A stretch of DNA of 45,559 nucleotides, taken from contig JAKIUQ010000017.1 in the NCBI GenBank assembly GCA_021647465.1, forward strand, positions 1-45,559. Reading direction: 5' to 3'. The DNA is from Emcibacter sp. (GTDB taxonomy: Bacteria > Pseudomonadota > Alphaproteobacteria > Sphingomonadales > Emcibacteraceae). The notes under the pieces are model-generated. The model saw nothing but the letters and a program-made list of their open reading frames with translations, searched no databases and was not told where the DNA came from. Below, in pieces: positions 24,949-33,958 of the stretch. Within the stretch, counting starts at the first letter, position 1. Each line of letters opens with the position of its first letter. Both the position numbers and the translations under genes were made by a program.

Positions 24949-27273
24949 TCATATTTTAGTAATCCTGAGCCTGAGGGCATTGGTGATTACGGACAGAGAG
25001 GACAGGCTCATGGCGGCTGCGGCAATGATGGGGGAGAGTAATATTCCAAAAAACGGATATAAAACGCCGGCCGCCACGGGAACGCCGAGGGTGTTATAGA
25101 CGAAGGCCAGAAATAAATTCTGCTTGATATTGCGCATCGTTGATTCTGACAAGCGGCGGGCGCGAACGATCCCTGTCAGGTCGCCTTTGACCAAAGTGAT
25201 GCTGGCGCTTTCCATTGCCACATCGGCGCCGGTCCCCATGGCAATCCCGACTTCGGCGAGCGCCAATGCCGGGGCATCATTAACGCCATCACCGGCCATG
25301 GCAACCTTGGCGCCCATACTTTGAAGCTCTTTGACAATTTCTGCCTTTCCTTCCGGCAGGACATCTGCGCGGACTTCGTCAATATCCAGGCGCCCGGCCA
25401 CCGCTCTTGCGGTGGTTTCATTGTCGCCGGTGACCATGATGATGCGCAAGCCTTCTTTATGCAGGGCCGCCAGCGCTTCGTTGGTTGTTTCTTTAATGGG
25501 ATCTTCTACGGCAACAAGACCGGCCAGTTTCTGATCAATGGCAATATACATGACGGTTTTACCCTGATGTCTCATGGTATTTGCCTGATCTTTGCTCTCT
25601 TCAATACTCAGGCCCAATGTCTCCATCATGGCATGATTCCCCAGTGCCACCTGTTTGCCGTCAATGATCGCCTTCACGCCTTTGCCCGTTACAGCGTCAA
25701 AGTTTTCCGCAGACAGAAAAGAAATATTTTTTTCCTTCGCGTGGTTGACAATTGCCGCGGCCAGAGGATGCTCGCTGCCTCTCTCAAGGCTGGCGGCACA
25801 GGTTAAAATTTCCAGTTCCGGGAACTCATTGAAAGAAATAATGTCGGTTAGAACCGGCTTGCCAACGGTCAGGGTGCCGGTTTTATCTACAATCAGGGTA
25901 TCCACTTTGGCAAAAACCTCCAAAGCTTCGGCATTTTTGATCAGGACGCCCATTTGTGCGCCCCGCCCGGTGGCCACCATAATTGACATCGGGGTTGCAA
26001 GACCAACAGCACAAGGGCAGGCGATAATCAGAACGGATACCGCCGCAATCAAGCCATGCGATAACGCCGGCTCCGGTCCTATGGTAAACCAGACCGCAAA
26101 GGCGGCGGCGGCGATGACCAGCACCACAGGCACGAACCAGCCTGCGATCAAATCAGCATATTTTTGAATAGGCGCTCGGCTGCGCTGGGCTTCGGCGACC
26201 ATATTAACAATCTGGGACAGCATGGTTTCCGCCCCAACTCTTTCGGCGCGCATGATAAAACTGCCTGTGCCGTTAAGCGTGGCACCGGTAATCCGGTCTC
26301 CCTCCAGTTTTTCCACGGGAACAGGCTCGCCGGTCAGCATGGATTCATCTATTGTCGAATGTCCTTCAACAACAATGCCGTCAACAGGGATTTTCTCACC
26401 CGGCCTGACACGCAGTTTGTCCCCGACAATTACCTGGTCAAGAGGCACTTCTTCTTCGGTGCCGTCCTTATAGAGCTTTAGGGCCACTTTAGGCGCAAGA
26501 TCCAGCAGCGCCCGTATGGCACCGCCGGTTTTTTCCCGCGCCCTGAGCTCAAGCAGCTGGCCGAGCAGGACGAGGACAATAATGACCGCCGCCGCTTCGA
26601 AATATACCGGAACCATACCGCCGTCTGTTTTTATGGTATCAGGGAAAATATCCGGCGCAAAGAAACCAATCAGGCTATATACATAAGCCACACCGGTTCC
26701 GATACTGATCAGGGTCCACATGTTGAGGTTAAGGGTTTGAATAGATTTCCAGCCCCTGATGAATATAGGGGCGGCGGCCCAGAACATAACCGGCGTGGTC
26801 AGCAGGAATTGAATGGTTATGGATGACTCTTCACTGAATAAAAGTTTAAATTCAGAGCTGAAATGTCCGCCCATTTCCAGAATGAGAACGGGCAGGGCCA
26901 GAATTAATCCCCCCCAGAAGCGGTGGGTAAAATCCACCAGTTCCGGATTGGGGCCTTCATCCTCTGGCGGTATTCCCATTGGCTCTAATGCCATGCCGCA
27001 TTTGGGACAGTCGCCCGGTTCATCGCGGATAATTTCCGGGTGCATGGGGCAGGTATACTGGGTTCCTGCAGGCATGATTTTGGGAGCTGGCTTGTCTCCA
27101 AGATATTTTTCCGGATCCAGAATAAATTTATTCAGGCATTTTGCGCTGCAAAAATCATAGATATGACCATTATAATCATGGTGGTGATCCGTATTCCCGG
27201 GGTCTACTGACATGTGGCAAACCGGATCGCGGACAACATCTTTGCCTGATTCAGATATTTCAGCTTTGTCCAT
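24949..27273 (-). CDS. copA: Cu(I)-exporting P1B-type ATPase with YHS and HMBD N-terminus
   Basis: A 774-residue P-type ATPase that exports Cu(I) from the cytosol at the cost of ATP. The N-terminus has a YHS-type domain (about 14-58, with C19, C42 and C46) and a heavy-metal-binding zinc-ribbon-like domain (73-100, with C75, C89 and C92) in place of the usual CxxC ferredoxin-like domains. The core shows TGEP in the actuator, the transport motif C419-P-C421, the phosphorylated D463 in DKTGTLT, the HP motif (SEHPLA) and GDGVNDAPALA. The CPC motif with the family tail fits group 1 copper ATPases. The start is preceded by AGGGAG. It is convergent with the cytochrome genes. Confidence 0.93.
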   Translation of the reverse strand: MDKAEISESGKDVVRDPVCHMSVDPGNTDHHHDYNGHIYDFCSAKCLNKFILDPEKYLGDKPAPKIMPAGTQYTCPMHPEIIRDEPGDCPKCGMALEPMGIPPEDEGPNPELVDFTHRFWGGLILALPVLILEMGGHFSSEFKLLFSEESSITIQFLLTTPVMFWAAAPIFIRGWKSIQTLNLNMWTLISIGTGVAYVYSLIGFFAPDIFPDTIKTDGGMVPVYFEAAAVIIVLVLLGQLLELRAREKTGGAIRALLDLAPKVALKLYKDGTEEEVPLDQVIVGDKLRVRPGEKIPVDGIVVEGHSTIDESMLTGEPVPVEKLEGDRITGATLNGTGSFIMRAERVGAETMLSQIVNMVAEAQRSRAPIQKYADLIAGWFVPVVLVIAAAAFAVWFTIGPEPALSHGLIAAVSVLIIACPCAVGLATPMSIMVATGRGAQMGVLIKNAEALEVFAKVDTLIVDKTGTLTVGKPVLTDIISFNEFPELEILTCAASLERGSEHPLAAAIVNHAKEKNISFLSAENFDAVTGKGVKAIIDGKQVALGNHAMMETLGLSIEESKDQANTMRHQGKTVMYIAIDQKLAGLVAVEDPIKETTNEALAALHKEGLRIIMVTGDNETTARAVAGRLDIDEVRADVLPEGKAEIVKELQSMGAKVAMAGDGVNDAPALALAEVGIAMGTGADVAMESASITLVKGDLTGIVRARRLSESTMRNIKQNLFLAFVYNTLGVPVAAGVLYPFFGILLSPIIAAAAMSLSSLSVITNALRLRITKI

Positions 27274-27439
27274 AATCTATCTCCCTTTATATATCCAGCT
27301 TATAGTACGTAATATAAATTGCGGCCCCTCAAATTATTTGACGAAAACATTAGCTTATGGCTATTCAGGCCTCATGGCAATATTAAGTTTTTCAGTCGAA
27401 GAGCAGATGCGGAAATAAAGGATAATGTTGGACATAGCT

Positions 27440-27477
27440 ATTGGCGGCGCATTGAGCGCCGCCAATTATGTTTTTTT
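27440..27477 (+). terminator. Strong intrinsic terminator pointing in the + direction
   Basis: ATTGGCGGCGC (27440-27450) pairs perfectly with GCGCCGCCAAT (27456-27466) around ATTGA, followed by ATG and seven T. Only the plus strand has the T-run. Both neighbouring genes (katG and copA) lie on the minus strand, so the terminator fits no annotated gene. The hairpin may still help end the katG transcript without a T-run. Confidence 0.8.
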
Positions 27478-27489
27478 CTTCACTGAAGA

Positions 27490-29721
27490 CTAGAAGCGAT
27501 CAAGATTCATGACCTTGACCCATGCGGCCACAAAATCATTGGTAAACTTCTCTTTAGCGTCATCAGTAGCATAGACTTCTGCAACAGCACGCAGTTCCGA
27601 GTTTGATCCAAATATAAGATCCACGGGCGTTGCGGTCCATTTCACTTTGCCGGATACCCTGTCATACCCTTCGTAAATGCCGGTTGACCGGGCTGACTTC
27701 TGCCATTTTGTTGACATATCCAGCAAATTGACAAAAAAGTCATTACTCAAACTTCCAGGCTTGTCCGTGAATACCCCATGCTTTGCACCGCCGGCATTGG
27801 CATCAAGCGCCCGCATACCGCCAACAAGTACGGTCATTTCAGGCACGGAAAGATTTAACAGGGCCGCCTTTTCAACCAGCGTTTCTGCAGGTGATCTGGT
27901 GGTGCCTTTTGCAAAATAGTTTCTAAAGCCATCAGCCGCCGGTTTGAGGAAGTCAAATGAACGAATATCCGTTTGTTCCTGAGACGCATCCGTGCGGCCC
28001 GGTTTAAAGGGAACATTAAGATTTTGACCCGCGTCTTTGGCCGCTTTCTCAAGTGCCGCAGCCCCACCAAGAACGATCAGATCAGCCATAGAGACTTGTT
28101 TGCCCCCGCGCGCAGATTTGTTAAAGTTCTTCTGGATAGCGGCAAGGGTTTTTATCACCTTTGCAAGTTTGGCAGGGTCATTTGCATCCCAGTCTTTTTG
28201 TGGAGCGAGGCGAATACGGGCGCCATTTGCCCCGCCGCGTTTATCTGTGTTACGGAAGCTGGACGCTGACGCCCAGGCCGTTCTCACGAGGTCAGACACG
28301 CTAAGGCCGGATTTAAGAATTTTGGCCTTTAACTTGCTGATGTCTTTGGCATTGACCAGTTTATGATCGACTTCTGGAATCGGATCCTGCCAGATTAACT
28401 CTTCTTTGGGAACCATGGACCCAAGATAACGGGATCTCGGCCCCAAATCACGGTGGGTCAGCTTGAACCATGCTCTGGCGAATGCCTTTTCAAATTCCTC
28501 GGGATTGTCCAGAAAGCGTTTGGAAATTTTACGGTATTCAGGGTCAAATTTCAGCGCCAGATCCGTCGTAAACATTATGGGCGCATGGAATTTATTGGAA
28601 TCATGCGCGTCAGGAACCAATCCTTTGGTATTTTCATTTTTGGGTGTCCATTGAATCGCCCCAGCCGGGCTTTTTGTCTGAACCCAGTCGAAAATGAACA
28701 GATTGGAAAGAAACATATGCGTCCATTGCGCGGGAGCCGATGTCCATGCGCCTTCCAGGCCACTGGTGATGGTATCCGCACCTTTGCCCGTGCCGCATTT
28801 GTTTTTCCAGCCAAAACCCTGTTCTTCAATGGGCGCGTCTTCAGGGGAGGGTCCTACGCATTCTTCAGGACTGGCCGCGCCGTGAGCTTTGCCGAAGGTA
28901 TGACCGCCCGCAATAAGCGCGACGGTTTCTTCGTCATTCATCGCCATGTTAGCAAAAGTTTCCCGAATGTCATGGGCGGCCAACAGGGGATCAGGGTTAC
29001 CATCAGGCCCCTCCGGATTCACATAAATAAGTCCCATACGTGTGGCGGCCAATGGCTTTTCCAGTTTTCGTTTTCCACTGTGACGCTTGCTGCCGAGCCA
29101 TTCGCCTTCAGGGCCCCAGTAAACCTCTTCTGGCTCCCATTGATCAATGCGTCCGCCGGCAAAGCCGAGTATATTGAAACCCATATCTTCCATGGCTATG
29201 GTGCCGGCAAGAACCATCAGGTCACCCCAGGAAATCTTGTTGCCGTATTTCTTCTTGATGGGCCACAGAAGCCGCCGGGCTTTATCCAGACTTACATTAT
29301 CCGGCCAGCTGTTCAACGGTGCAAAGCGCTGCATGCCGCCATCAGAGCCACCCCGGCCATCAAAGGTGCGATAGGTGCCCGCGCTATGCCATGCCATGCG
29401 GATGAAAAATGGCCCGTAATGACCATAGTCGGCAGGCCACCAATCCTGTGAGGTGGTCATCACGCTTTTAAGGTCTTCCTTCACGGTGTCAAGGTCAAGA
29501 GTAGCAAATTCTTTTGCGTAATTAAATCCGGGCCCTGTGGGGTCAGACTTGGCTGAATGAAGACGCAGTGGTTGCAGGTTCAGCCTGTTCGGCCACCAGT
29601 AATCATTACTTACTTGAATATTTTTCGCATTATCTTGCGTCATTGCAGGAGCACTCAATGCTGTGGCTGATAGGCCAAGAGTGGCAACCAAAGCAATTAA
29701 TGAGACAGTTTGTTTAAGCAT
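27490..29721 (-). CDS. katG: Catalase-peroxidase with signal peptide (exported KatG)
   Basis: A 743-residue bifunctional haem catalase-peroxidase. The distal site R108, W111, H112, the covalent Trp-Tyr-Met adduct W111-Y233-M259 and the proximal H274 all have the spacing of KatG. Residues 1-24 form a signal peptide ending ALSA-PA, which most KatG proteins lack; KatP of enterohaemorrhagic E. coli and the KatG2 group of some bacteria share it. So it probably removes peroxide in the periplasm. The gene follows ahpC, ahpF and the ferritin-like gene in one direction with gaps of about 77 bases, which suits an OxyR-controlled unit. Confidence 0.95.
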   Translation of the reverse strand: MLKQTVSLIALVATLGLSATALSAPAMTQDNAKNIQVSNDYWWPNRLNLQPLRLHSAKSDPTGPGFNYAKEFATLDLDTVKEDLKSVMTTSQDWWPADYGHYGPFFIRMAWHSAGTYRTFDGRGGSDGGMQRFAPLNSWPDNVSLDKARRLLWPIKKKYGNKISWGDLMVLAGTIAMEDMGFNILGFAGGRIDQWEPEEVYWGPEGEWLGSKRHSGKRKLEKPLAATRMGLIYVNPEGPDGNPDPLLAAHDIRETFANMAMNDEETVALIAGGHTFGKAHGAASPEECVGPSPEDAPIEEQGFGWKNKCGTGKGADTITSGLEGAWTSAPAQWTHMFLSNLFIFDWVQTKSPAGAIQWTPKNENTKGLVPDAHDSNKFHAPIMFTTDLALKFDPEYRKISKRFLDNPEEFEKAFARAWFKLTHRDLGPRSRYLGSMVPKEELIWQDPIPEVDHKLVNAKDISKLKAKILKSGLSVSDLVRTAWASASSFRNTDKRGGANGARIRLAPQKDWDANDPAKLAKVIKTLAAIQKNFNKSARGGKQVSMADLIVLGGAAALEKAAKDAGQNLNVPFKPGRTDASQEQTDIRSFDFLKPAADGFRNYFAKGTTRSPAETLVEKAALLNLSVPEMTVLVGGMRALDANAGGAKHGVFTDKPGSLSNDFFVNLLDMSTKWQKSARSTGIYEGYDRVSGKVKWTATPVDLIFGSNSELRAVAEVYATDDAKEKFTNDFVAAWVKVMNLDRF

Positions 29722-29798
29722 ATTTCATTCCTTCTTTAGTGGTTGGTTAAAAATTTAGCTGGGTCGTAAATATTAAAATTCAGGCCTTGCCCATGACG

Positions 29799-30086
29799 TT
29801 ATTTATGCGCGATAGCCTTTTCGGTAAAAAGATAGTCCTTGAGTTCCTTATCAAAAGTCGAATCCTGTCGGCGGATCCATTCAAGAACCATGGCGGCATG
29901 TTCCTTTTCTTCATCCCGGTTATGGATGAGAATAGCTTTAAGCTCTTCATCCTTGCAGGCATCAACACGCTGATTATACCAATCAACGGCTTCCAGTTCC
30001 TCCATAAGAGAGGTGATAGCCCTGTGCATATCTCTGGTTTTGTCCGTGAGTTCTTCTATTGGTTCGTGATATCCTTCGTTCGCCAT
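29799..30086 (-). CDS. Encapsulated-ferritin-type (EncFtn) ferroxidase lacking a targeting tail
   Basis: A 95-residue protein of the encapsulated-ferritin family, shown by the run ELEAVDWYNQRVDACKD and HNRDEEKEHAAMVLEW. The ferroxidase residues of the Rhodospirillum rubrum protein (E32, E62, H65, plus W38 and Y39) match E30, E60, H63, W36 and Y37 with an offset of two. Those enzymes oxidise Fe(II) at the interface of a two-chain unit, normally inside an encapsulin shell. This one ends YLFTEKAIAHK, with no downstream extension and no targeting peptide, and no encapsulin gene lies in the window. It starts after AAGGAAT and lies between ahpF and katG, so it probably limits free iron under peroxide stress. 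Confidence 0.9.
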   Translation of the reverse strand: MANEGYHEPIEELTDKTRDMHRAITSLMEELEAVDWYNQRVDACKDEELKAILIHNRDEEKEHAAMVLEWIRRQDSTFDKELKDYLFTEKAIAHK

Positions 30087-30164
30087 TAGTTATTCCTTAT
30101 GTTATATTGTCCAATGATAATAGGCTGTTAATAGAGTTTGAAAATCAGTATAACATGCCATGAA

Positions 30165-31721
30165 TTAGAACTCTCTTATTAAATAGTCAAAAGCGCTAAG
30201 AGCAGCTTTGGAGCCTTCTCCCATGGCGATGACAATTTGTTTGTAGGGAACAGTTGTCACATCACCGCAGGCAAATATCCCGGATTCGCTGGTTTGTGAC
30301 CTTTCATTGATAATGATTTCACCGTGGGGAGACAGGTTAACCGTTTCTTTAACAAAGGCGCTGTTGGGGACGAGGCCAATTTGCACAAAAACGCCGGACA
30401 GGTCTTTTTGATAGAGCTGTCCATCGGCTCTGTCCTGATATTCAATAGCGGTGACATTTTTCCCGTCGGAAAGGACCTGTTTCGTTTCAACATTTTTCAA
30501 GATCGTAATATTGTCCCGGCTTTCGGCTTGATCGATAAGAACTTTATCGGCTTTCAGATCCGGTAAATACTCAAATACTGTCACAGATTTAACGATGCCG
30601 GAAAGATCAATCGCGGCTTCAATCCCTGAATTTCCGCCGCCGACAACCGCAACGTCTTTGCCTTTAAAGAAAGGGCCGTCACAATGGGGGCAATAAGCAA
30701 CGCCATTGCCGATATTCTCTTTTTCTCCGGCTATGCCAAGCTCGCGCCATTTAGCGCCCGTGGCGATGATAACCGTTTTTGTTTCTATGATTTCGCCTGA
30801 GGATAAGTGGAGTTTTTTGATGTGACCTTTTTCGATACGGTCAACGCGCAGATGTTCTTTCCTCGTAATGGTATAATCATCCATATGGCTAAGCAAAGCC
30901 CCCGTTAATTCAGGGCCGGTGGTTTGTGGGACGGAAATGAGATTTTCAATTGCCATGGTATCTTTGACCTGCCCTCCAAATCTGTCGGCAATAATAGTAA
31001 CGGCCAATCCTTTACGCGCGCCATAAATCGCGGCGGCAACACCGGCTGGCCCGCCGCCGATGATGGTAATATCCTGCAAGGGCAATGGTTTGGATTTCTC
31101 TGCTGCGGTTGTCTTGGGAACGAGCTGCATTAATTTTTCCAATATCACGGCGGTGTCAATTTTACCGTTGGCAAAAGGTTTGCCATTTAAAAGCACCGTC
31201 GGGACGCCTTGAATGTTATGTTTTTCTATTAAGTCAGGGAAGAGCCCGCCATCAATCGTCTCGGTGCTGATATTTTCATTCAAGACTGAAAATTGATTAA
31301 GCGCCTGCACAACATCCGGACAATTATGGCAGCTAAGGCTCATGAATACCTGAAAGTTTAACGGCTCATCAATATTTTTGATGATAGACTGGATGCCGTC
31401 ATCCAGCTTGAGGGGCGTGCCGGAAGAGTGGAGCAGGGCAAGGATCAGTGAATTAAATTCATGCCCGCCCGGCAAACCGGAAAAACGGATGCCCTGATCT
31501 TTTCCATCGGCTTCGAGCAAGAAGCTTATGGGGCTTGCAAGGAGGCCCTCTGTGTCGCGTTCTTCAAAAGTAATCTTTTCCGATACCGTAGATAGCTGGG
31601 ATAGAAATTTTACTAATTCTTCACGCTTTTCATGCTCACCTGTTTGCAAAACCAGCGTAATCGTATTTTTCATGTTTGCCGTAAAGCTTTTCAATGAGGC
31701 TAATATGTCATTCGTTAACAT
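30165..31721 (-). CDS. ahpF: Alkyl hydroperoxide reductase flavoprotein subunit AhpF
   Basis: A 518-residue NADH:AhpC reductase. The N-terminal thioredoxin-like pair has C131-H-N-C134, the FAD site starts TIIGGGPAGVAAAI, and the thioredoxin-reductase-type disulfide is C344-P-H-C347; E. coli AhpF uses C129/C132 and C345/C348. NAD is bound by the VVGGGNSGIEAA motif. I chose 31721 because homology and length (E. coli has 521) fit; an in-frame start at 31775 would add 18 residues of no family similarity. It follows ahpC at 77 bases. Confidence 0.95.
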   Translation of the reverse strand: MLTNDILASLKSFTANMKNTITLVLQTGEHEKREELVKFLSQLSTVSEKITFEERDTEGLLASPISFLLEADGKDQGIRFSGLPGGHEFNSLILALLHSSGTPLKLDDGIQSIIKNIDEPLNFQVFMSLSCHNCPDVVQALNQFSVLNENISTETIDGGLFPDLIEKHNIQGVPTVLLNGKPFANGKIDTAVILEKLMQLVPKTTAAEKSKPLPLQDITIIGGGPAGVAAAIYGARKGLAVTIIADRFGGQVKDTMAIENLISVPQTTGPELTGALLSHMDDYTITRKEHLRVDRIEKGHIKKLHLSSGEIIETKTVIIATGAKWRELGIAGEKENIGNGVAYCPHCDGPFFKGKDVAVVGGGNSGIEAAIDLSGIVKSVTVFEYLPDLKADKVLIDQAESRDNITILKNVETKQVLSDGKNVTAIEYQDRADGQLYQKDLSGVFVQIGLVPNSAFVKETVNLSPHGEIIINERSQTSESGIFACGDVTTVPYKQIVIAMGEGSKAALSAFDYLIREF

Positions 31722-31798
31722 TGGTTTTCTCTCTTCATGCTGATTTTCTGTTGTATGGCGGGTCGTTTTATTCACAACCCGCCATATATTATTTCTGG

Positions 31799-32362
31799 TT
31801 AGATTTTGCCGACAAGGTCAAGGCTTGGTGTTAATGTATCTTCACCTGCTTCCCATGCCGCGGGGCAGACTTCGCCATCATGGTTCGCAACATATTGAGC
31901 GGCCTTGACTTTACGCAGCATGTCTTTTGCAGAACGGCCAATGCCAAGGTCATGAATTTCCGCAACTTTGACAATTCCTTCTGGATTAACAAGGAATGTT
32001 CCGCGCAGCGCCAGTGCCTCTTCTTCGATCATGACGCCGAAACCGCGTGTGATGGTGCCTGTGGGGTCGCCGATCATCGGATAGTTGATTTTGCCGATGG
32101 CCTCGCTGGTATCATGCCAGGCTTTGTGGCAGAAATGTGTGTCTGTTGACACGGAATAAACTTCGACGCCCAATTCCTGTAGTTCCGGGTAATATTTGGC
32201 CATATCTTCGAGTTCTGTTGGACAGACAAATGTAAAATCCGCGGGATAGAAAAGAAAAATCGCCCATTTTCCCTTCACATCTTCACTTGTAATGGTTTTG
32301 AATTCACCCGCGTGAAATGCTTCGGCTTTGAACTCAGGTATTGATTTATTAATCATGCTCAT
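31799..32362 (-). CDS. ahpC: Alkyl hydroperoxide reductase AhpC (2-Cys peroxiredoxin)
   Basis: A 187-residue peroxiredoxin that reduces hydrogen peroxide, alkyl peroxides and peroxynitrite, recycled by AhpF. The peroxidatic cysteine is C47 in FTFVCPTE and the resolving cysteine C166 in GEVCPAAW. Length equals the bacterial AhpC norm. It is the first gene of the minus-strand set and is divergent from oxyR with 125 bases between them. Confidence 0.97.
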   Translation of the reverse strand: MSMINKSIPEFKAEAFHAGEFKTITSEDVKGKWAIFLFYPADFTFVCPTELEDMAKYYPELQELGVEVYSVSTDTHFCHKAWHDTSEAIGKINYPMIGDPTGTITRGFGVMIEEEALALRGTFLVNPEGIVKVAEIHDLGIGRSAKDMLRKVKAAQYVANHDGEVCPAAWEAGEDTLTPSLDLVGKI

Positions 32363-32462
32363 TTTTTTATCTCCAAAAATATAAATGTTGTCATTGCTCT
32401 TTACTCATCTTGAAAATATCCTAACAAGGAAAAAGAAATAAATAAAATATATTGTTTTTATC

Positions 32463-32479
32463 GTTATAATAAGTATAAC
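32463..32479. promoter_or_regulatory. LysR-type operator candidate, GTTATA-N5-TATAAC
   Basis: A perfect inverted repeat with 6-bp arms (32463-32468 and 32474-32479) ends eight bases before the oxyR start. It fits the AT-rich T-N11-A type dyad of LysR regulators and would suit OxyR autoregulation and control of ahpC. A complete four-part OxyR site is not obvious. Confidence 0.5.
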
Positions 32480-32487
32480 TTATCGAT

Positions 32488-33372
32488 ATGAATTTGCGTG
32501 ATTTGAAATATCTGGTGGCTGTGGCCGACCATCTGCATTTTGGCAAGGCCGCCAAGGCGTGCCATGTGAGCCAGCCGGCTTTGAGCATGCAGATACAAAA
32601 ACTTGAACAATATCTTGATGTTCAGATATTGGAGAGAAGCAACAAAAGCGTTTTTGTGACAGACCTTGGCCAAAAAATCATTGCCCGCGCAAGAGATGTA
32701 TTGCAGGGGGCCGCTGAAATAGAAGATATGGCGGCGATGAATAAAGCGCCCTATATGGGGAATTTGAGGCTTGGGGCTTTTCCCACAATAGCGCCATATT
32801 TCCTGCCGCTTATTGTGCCGACGATATCACAAAAATTTCCAAATCTCAGACTGTTATTGTTAGAGGCAAAAACGGAAGATCTGGTTGATAAATTAACGCG
32901 CGGCAAGATAGATGCTGCCTTGCTTGCGACCACAGAAGCGCCCGGGGTTTTGCAATCCTATCCCATATTTCGGGATGAATTTATTTTTGCTGTTCCCAAA
33001 GATCATGAGAAGGCGTCTCGAAAATCAGTGGATAAAGAATATCTGCTGCAGCAGCCTTTGTTGCTGTTAGAGGAGGGGCATTGCCTGCGGGATCAGGCAC
33101 TCGATTATTGTCGTTTGAGTCCCATGAGCACAGAGTATGATTTTCAGGCCACAAGTCTGGAGACCTTACGGCAAATGATTGCCGCAGGTGTTGGCGCCAC
33201 CCTGTTGCCGAAGATCGCCATGAGGCCGGATGACGGCATTAAATATATTAAAATCAAACCCGCCGCACCTTATAGAACAATATCCCTGGTATGGCGGAAA
33301 TCATCGGCAAAGCAGGCATTCTTGACGGAACTCGCAGAGCTTATGAAGTTATGTTATATGCGCCATGATTAA
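32488..33372 (+). CDS. oxyR: OxyR peroxide sensor (LysR family)
   Basis: A 294-residue LysR-type regulator. The HTH lies at about 18-37 (FGKAAKACHVSQPALSMQIQ). C199 in LEEGHCLRDQ and C208 in ALDYC are the peroxide-sensing pair, at exactly the numbers of E. coli OxyR. Oxidation to a disulfide turns it into an activator of peroxide defence genes. It is divergent from ahpC-ahpF-EncFtn-katG, the obvious target set. Confidence 0.97.
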   Translation: MNLRDLKYLVAVADHLHFGKAAKACHVSQPALSMQIQKLEQYLDVQILERSNKSVFVTDLGQKIIARARDVLQGAAEIEDMAAMNKAPYMGNLRLGAFPTIAPYFLPLIVPTISQKFPNLRLLLLEAKTEDLVDKLTRGKIDAALLATTEAPGVLQSYPIFRDEFIFAVPKDHEKASRKSVDKEYLLQQPLLLLEEGHCLRDQALDYCRLSPMSTEYDFQATSLETLRQMIAAGVGATLLPKIAMRPDDGIKYIKIKPAAPYRTISLVWRKSSAKQAFLTELAELMKLCYMRHD

Positions 33373-33474
33373 AAATCGGAATTAGGGGGATCTTTGGGTA
33401 TCCAAGACAGCTCTCTTTCCTTTTTTTCGAATATAGGCTAACATATGGTTTAACTGAAAAAAGAGGTCATATCG

Positions 33475-33678
33475 ATGAGTAAAGCCAGAGCACGTGAGCG
33501 CAAGAAAAAAAGATTGGCCCGGGCGCATGAAACAGGCGCAGGCACGACGCCTGCAGCCGTTGCAGAACAAAAACATAATCCGGGCAAATTCAATGCTCAA
33601 TTAAATAAAGGCGGCAAAGGCGGCAAAAACATCCCCAATCTCGCAGCCTCCAGCCGCGGCGCCGCGCGGTCAGGTTAA
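33475..33678 (+). CDS. Small basic conserved protein
   Basis: A 67-residue, Lys/Arg-rich protein beginning MSKARARERKKKRLARA and ending RGAARSG, with a Gly/Lys-rich middle (NKGGKGGKN). Short proteins with this beginning and ending are common in alphaproteobacteria and have no known function. It starts after AGAGGT. The basic character suggests nucleic-acid contact or disorder; no domain is seen. Confidence 0.65.
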   Translation: MSKARARERKKKRLARAHETGAGTTPAAVAEQKHNPGKFNAQLNKGGKGGKNIPNLAASSRGAARSG

Positions 33679-33738
33679 GTCTGGTTAAGAACAAGCCAGC
33701 TGCTGTCCCATCAACCTGCACATACCCAAAAGAAGAAG

Positions 33739-33815
33739 TGGTGATCCCGACGCGATTCGAACGCGTGACCCCCAGATTAGGAATCTGGTGCTCTATCCTG
33801 CTGAGCTACGGGACC
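33739..33815 (-). tRNA. tRNA-Arg (anticodon CCT)
   Basis: The minus strand from 33815 to 33739 folds into a full 77-base tRNA: acceptor GGTCCCG with CGGGATC, an anticodon stem CCAGA/TCTGG with loop TTCCTAA, T-loop TTCGAAT, discriminator A and an encoded CCA. Anticodon CCT reads AGG. Confidence 0.95.
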
Positions 33816-33958
33816 GTTAAAAAAAACGCTTATAGCATAGCATTTTTTTTATATCAATCATGGCAAAAGGGCTAAGTCCTGTGACAGGAACGATCAGGTT
33901 GATTATAGGTTAAATCCCCTTTAAGATTAAATAACATAAAATAAACAGGGACATATCT

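Noticed and set aside
27212..27418. A 68-codon plus-strand frame just before the orphan terminator
   Set aside because: Tempting because it ends 22 bases before the hairpin, but it starts inside copA in antisense, has no ribosome site and no protein-like pattern. I kept only the terminator and the small RNA idea.
28453..29451. A 332-codon open frame on the plus strand inside katG
   Set aside because: It is antisense to a fully supported katG with all catalytic residues, has no family similarity and no ribosome site.
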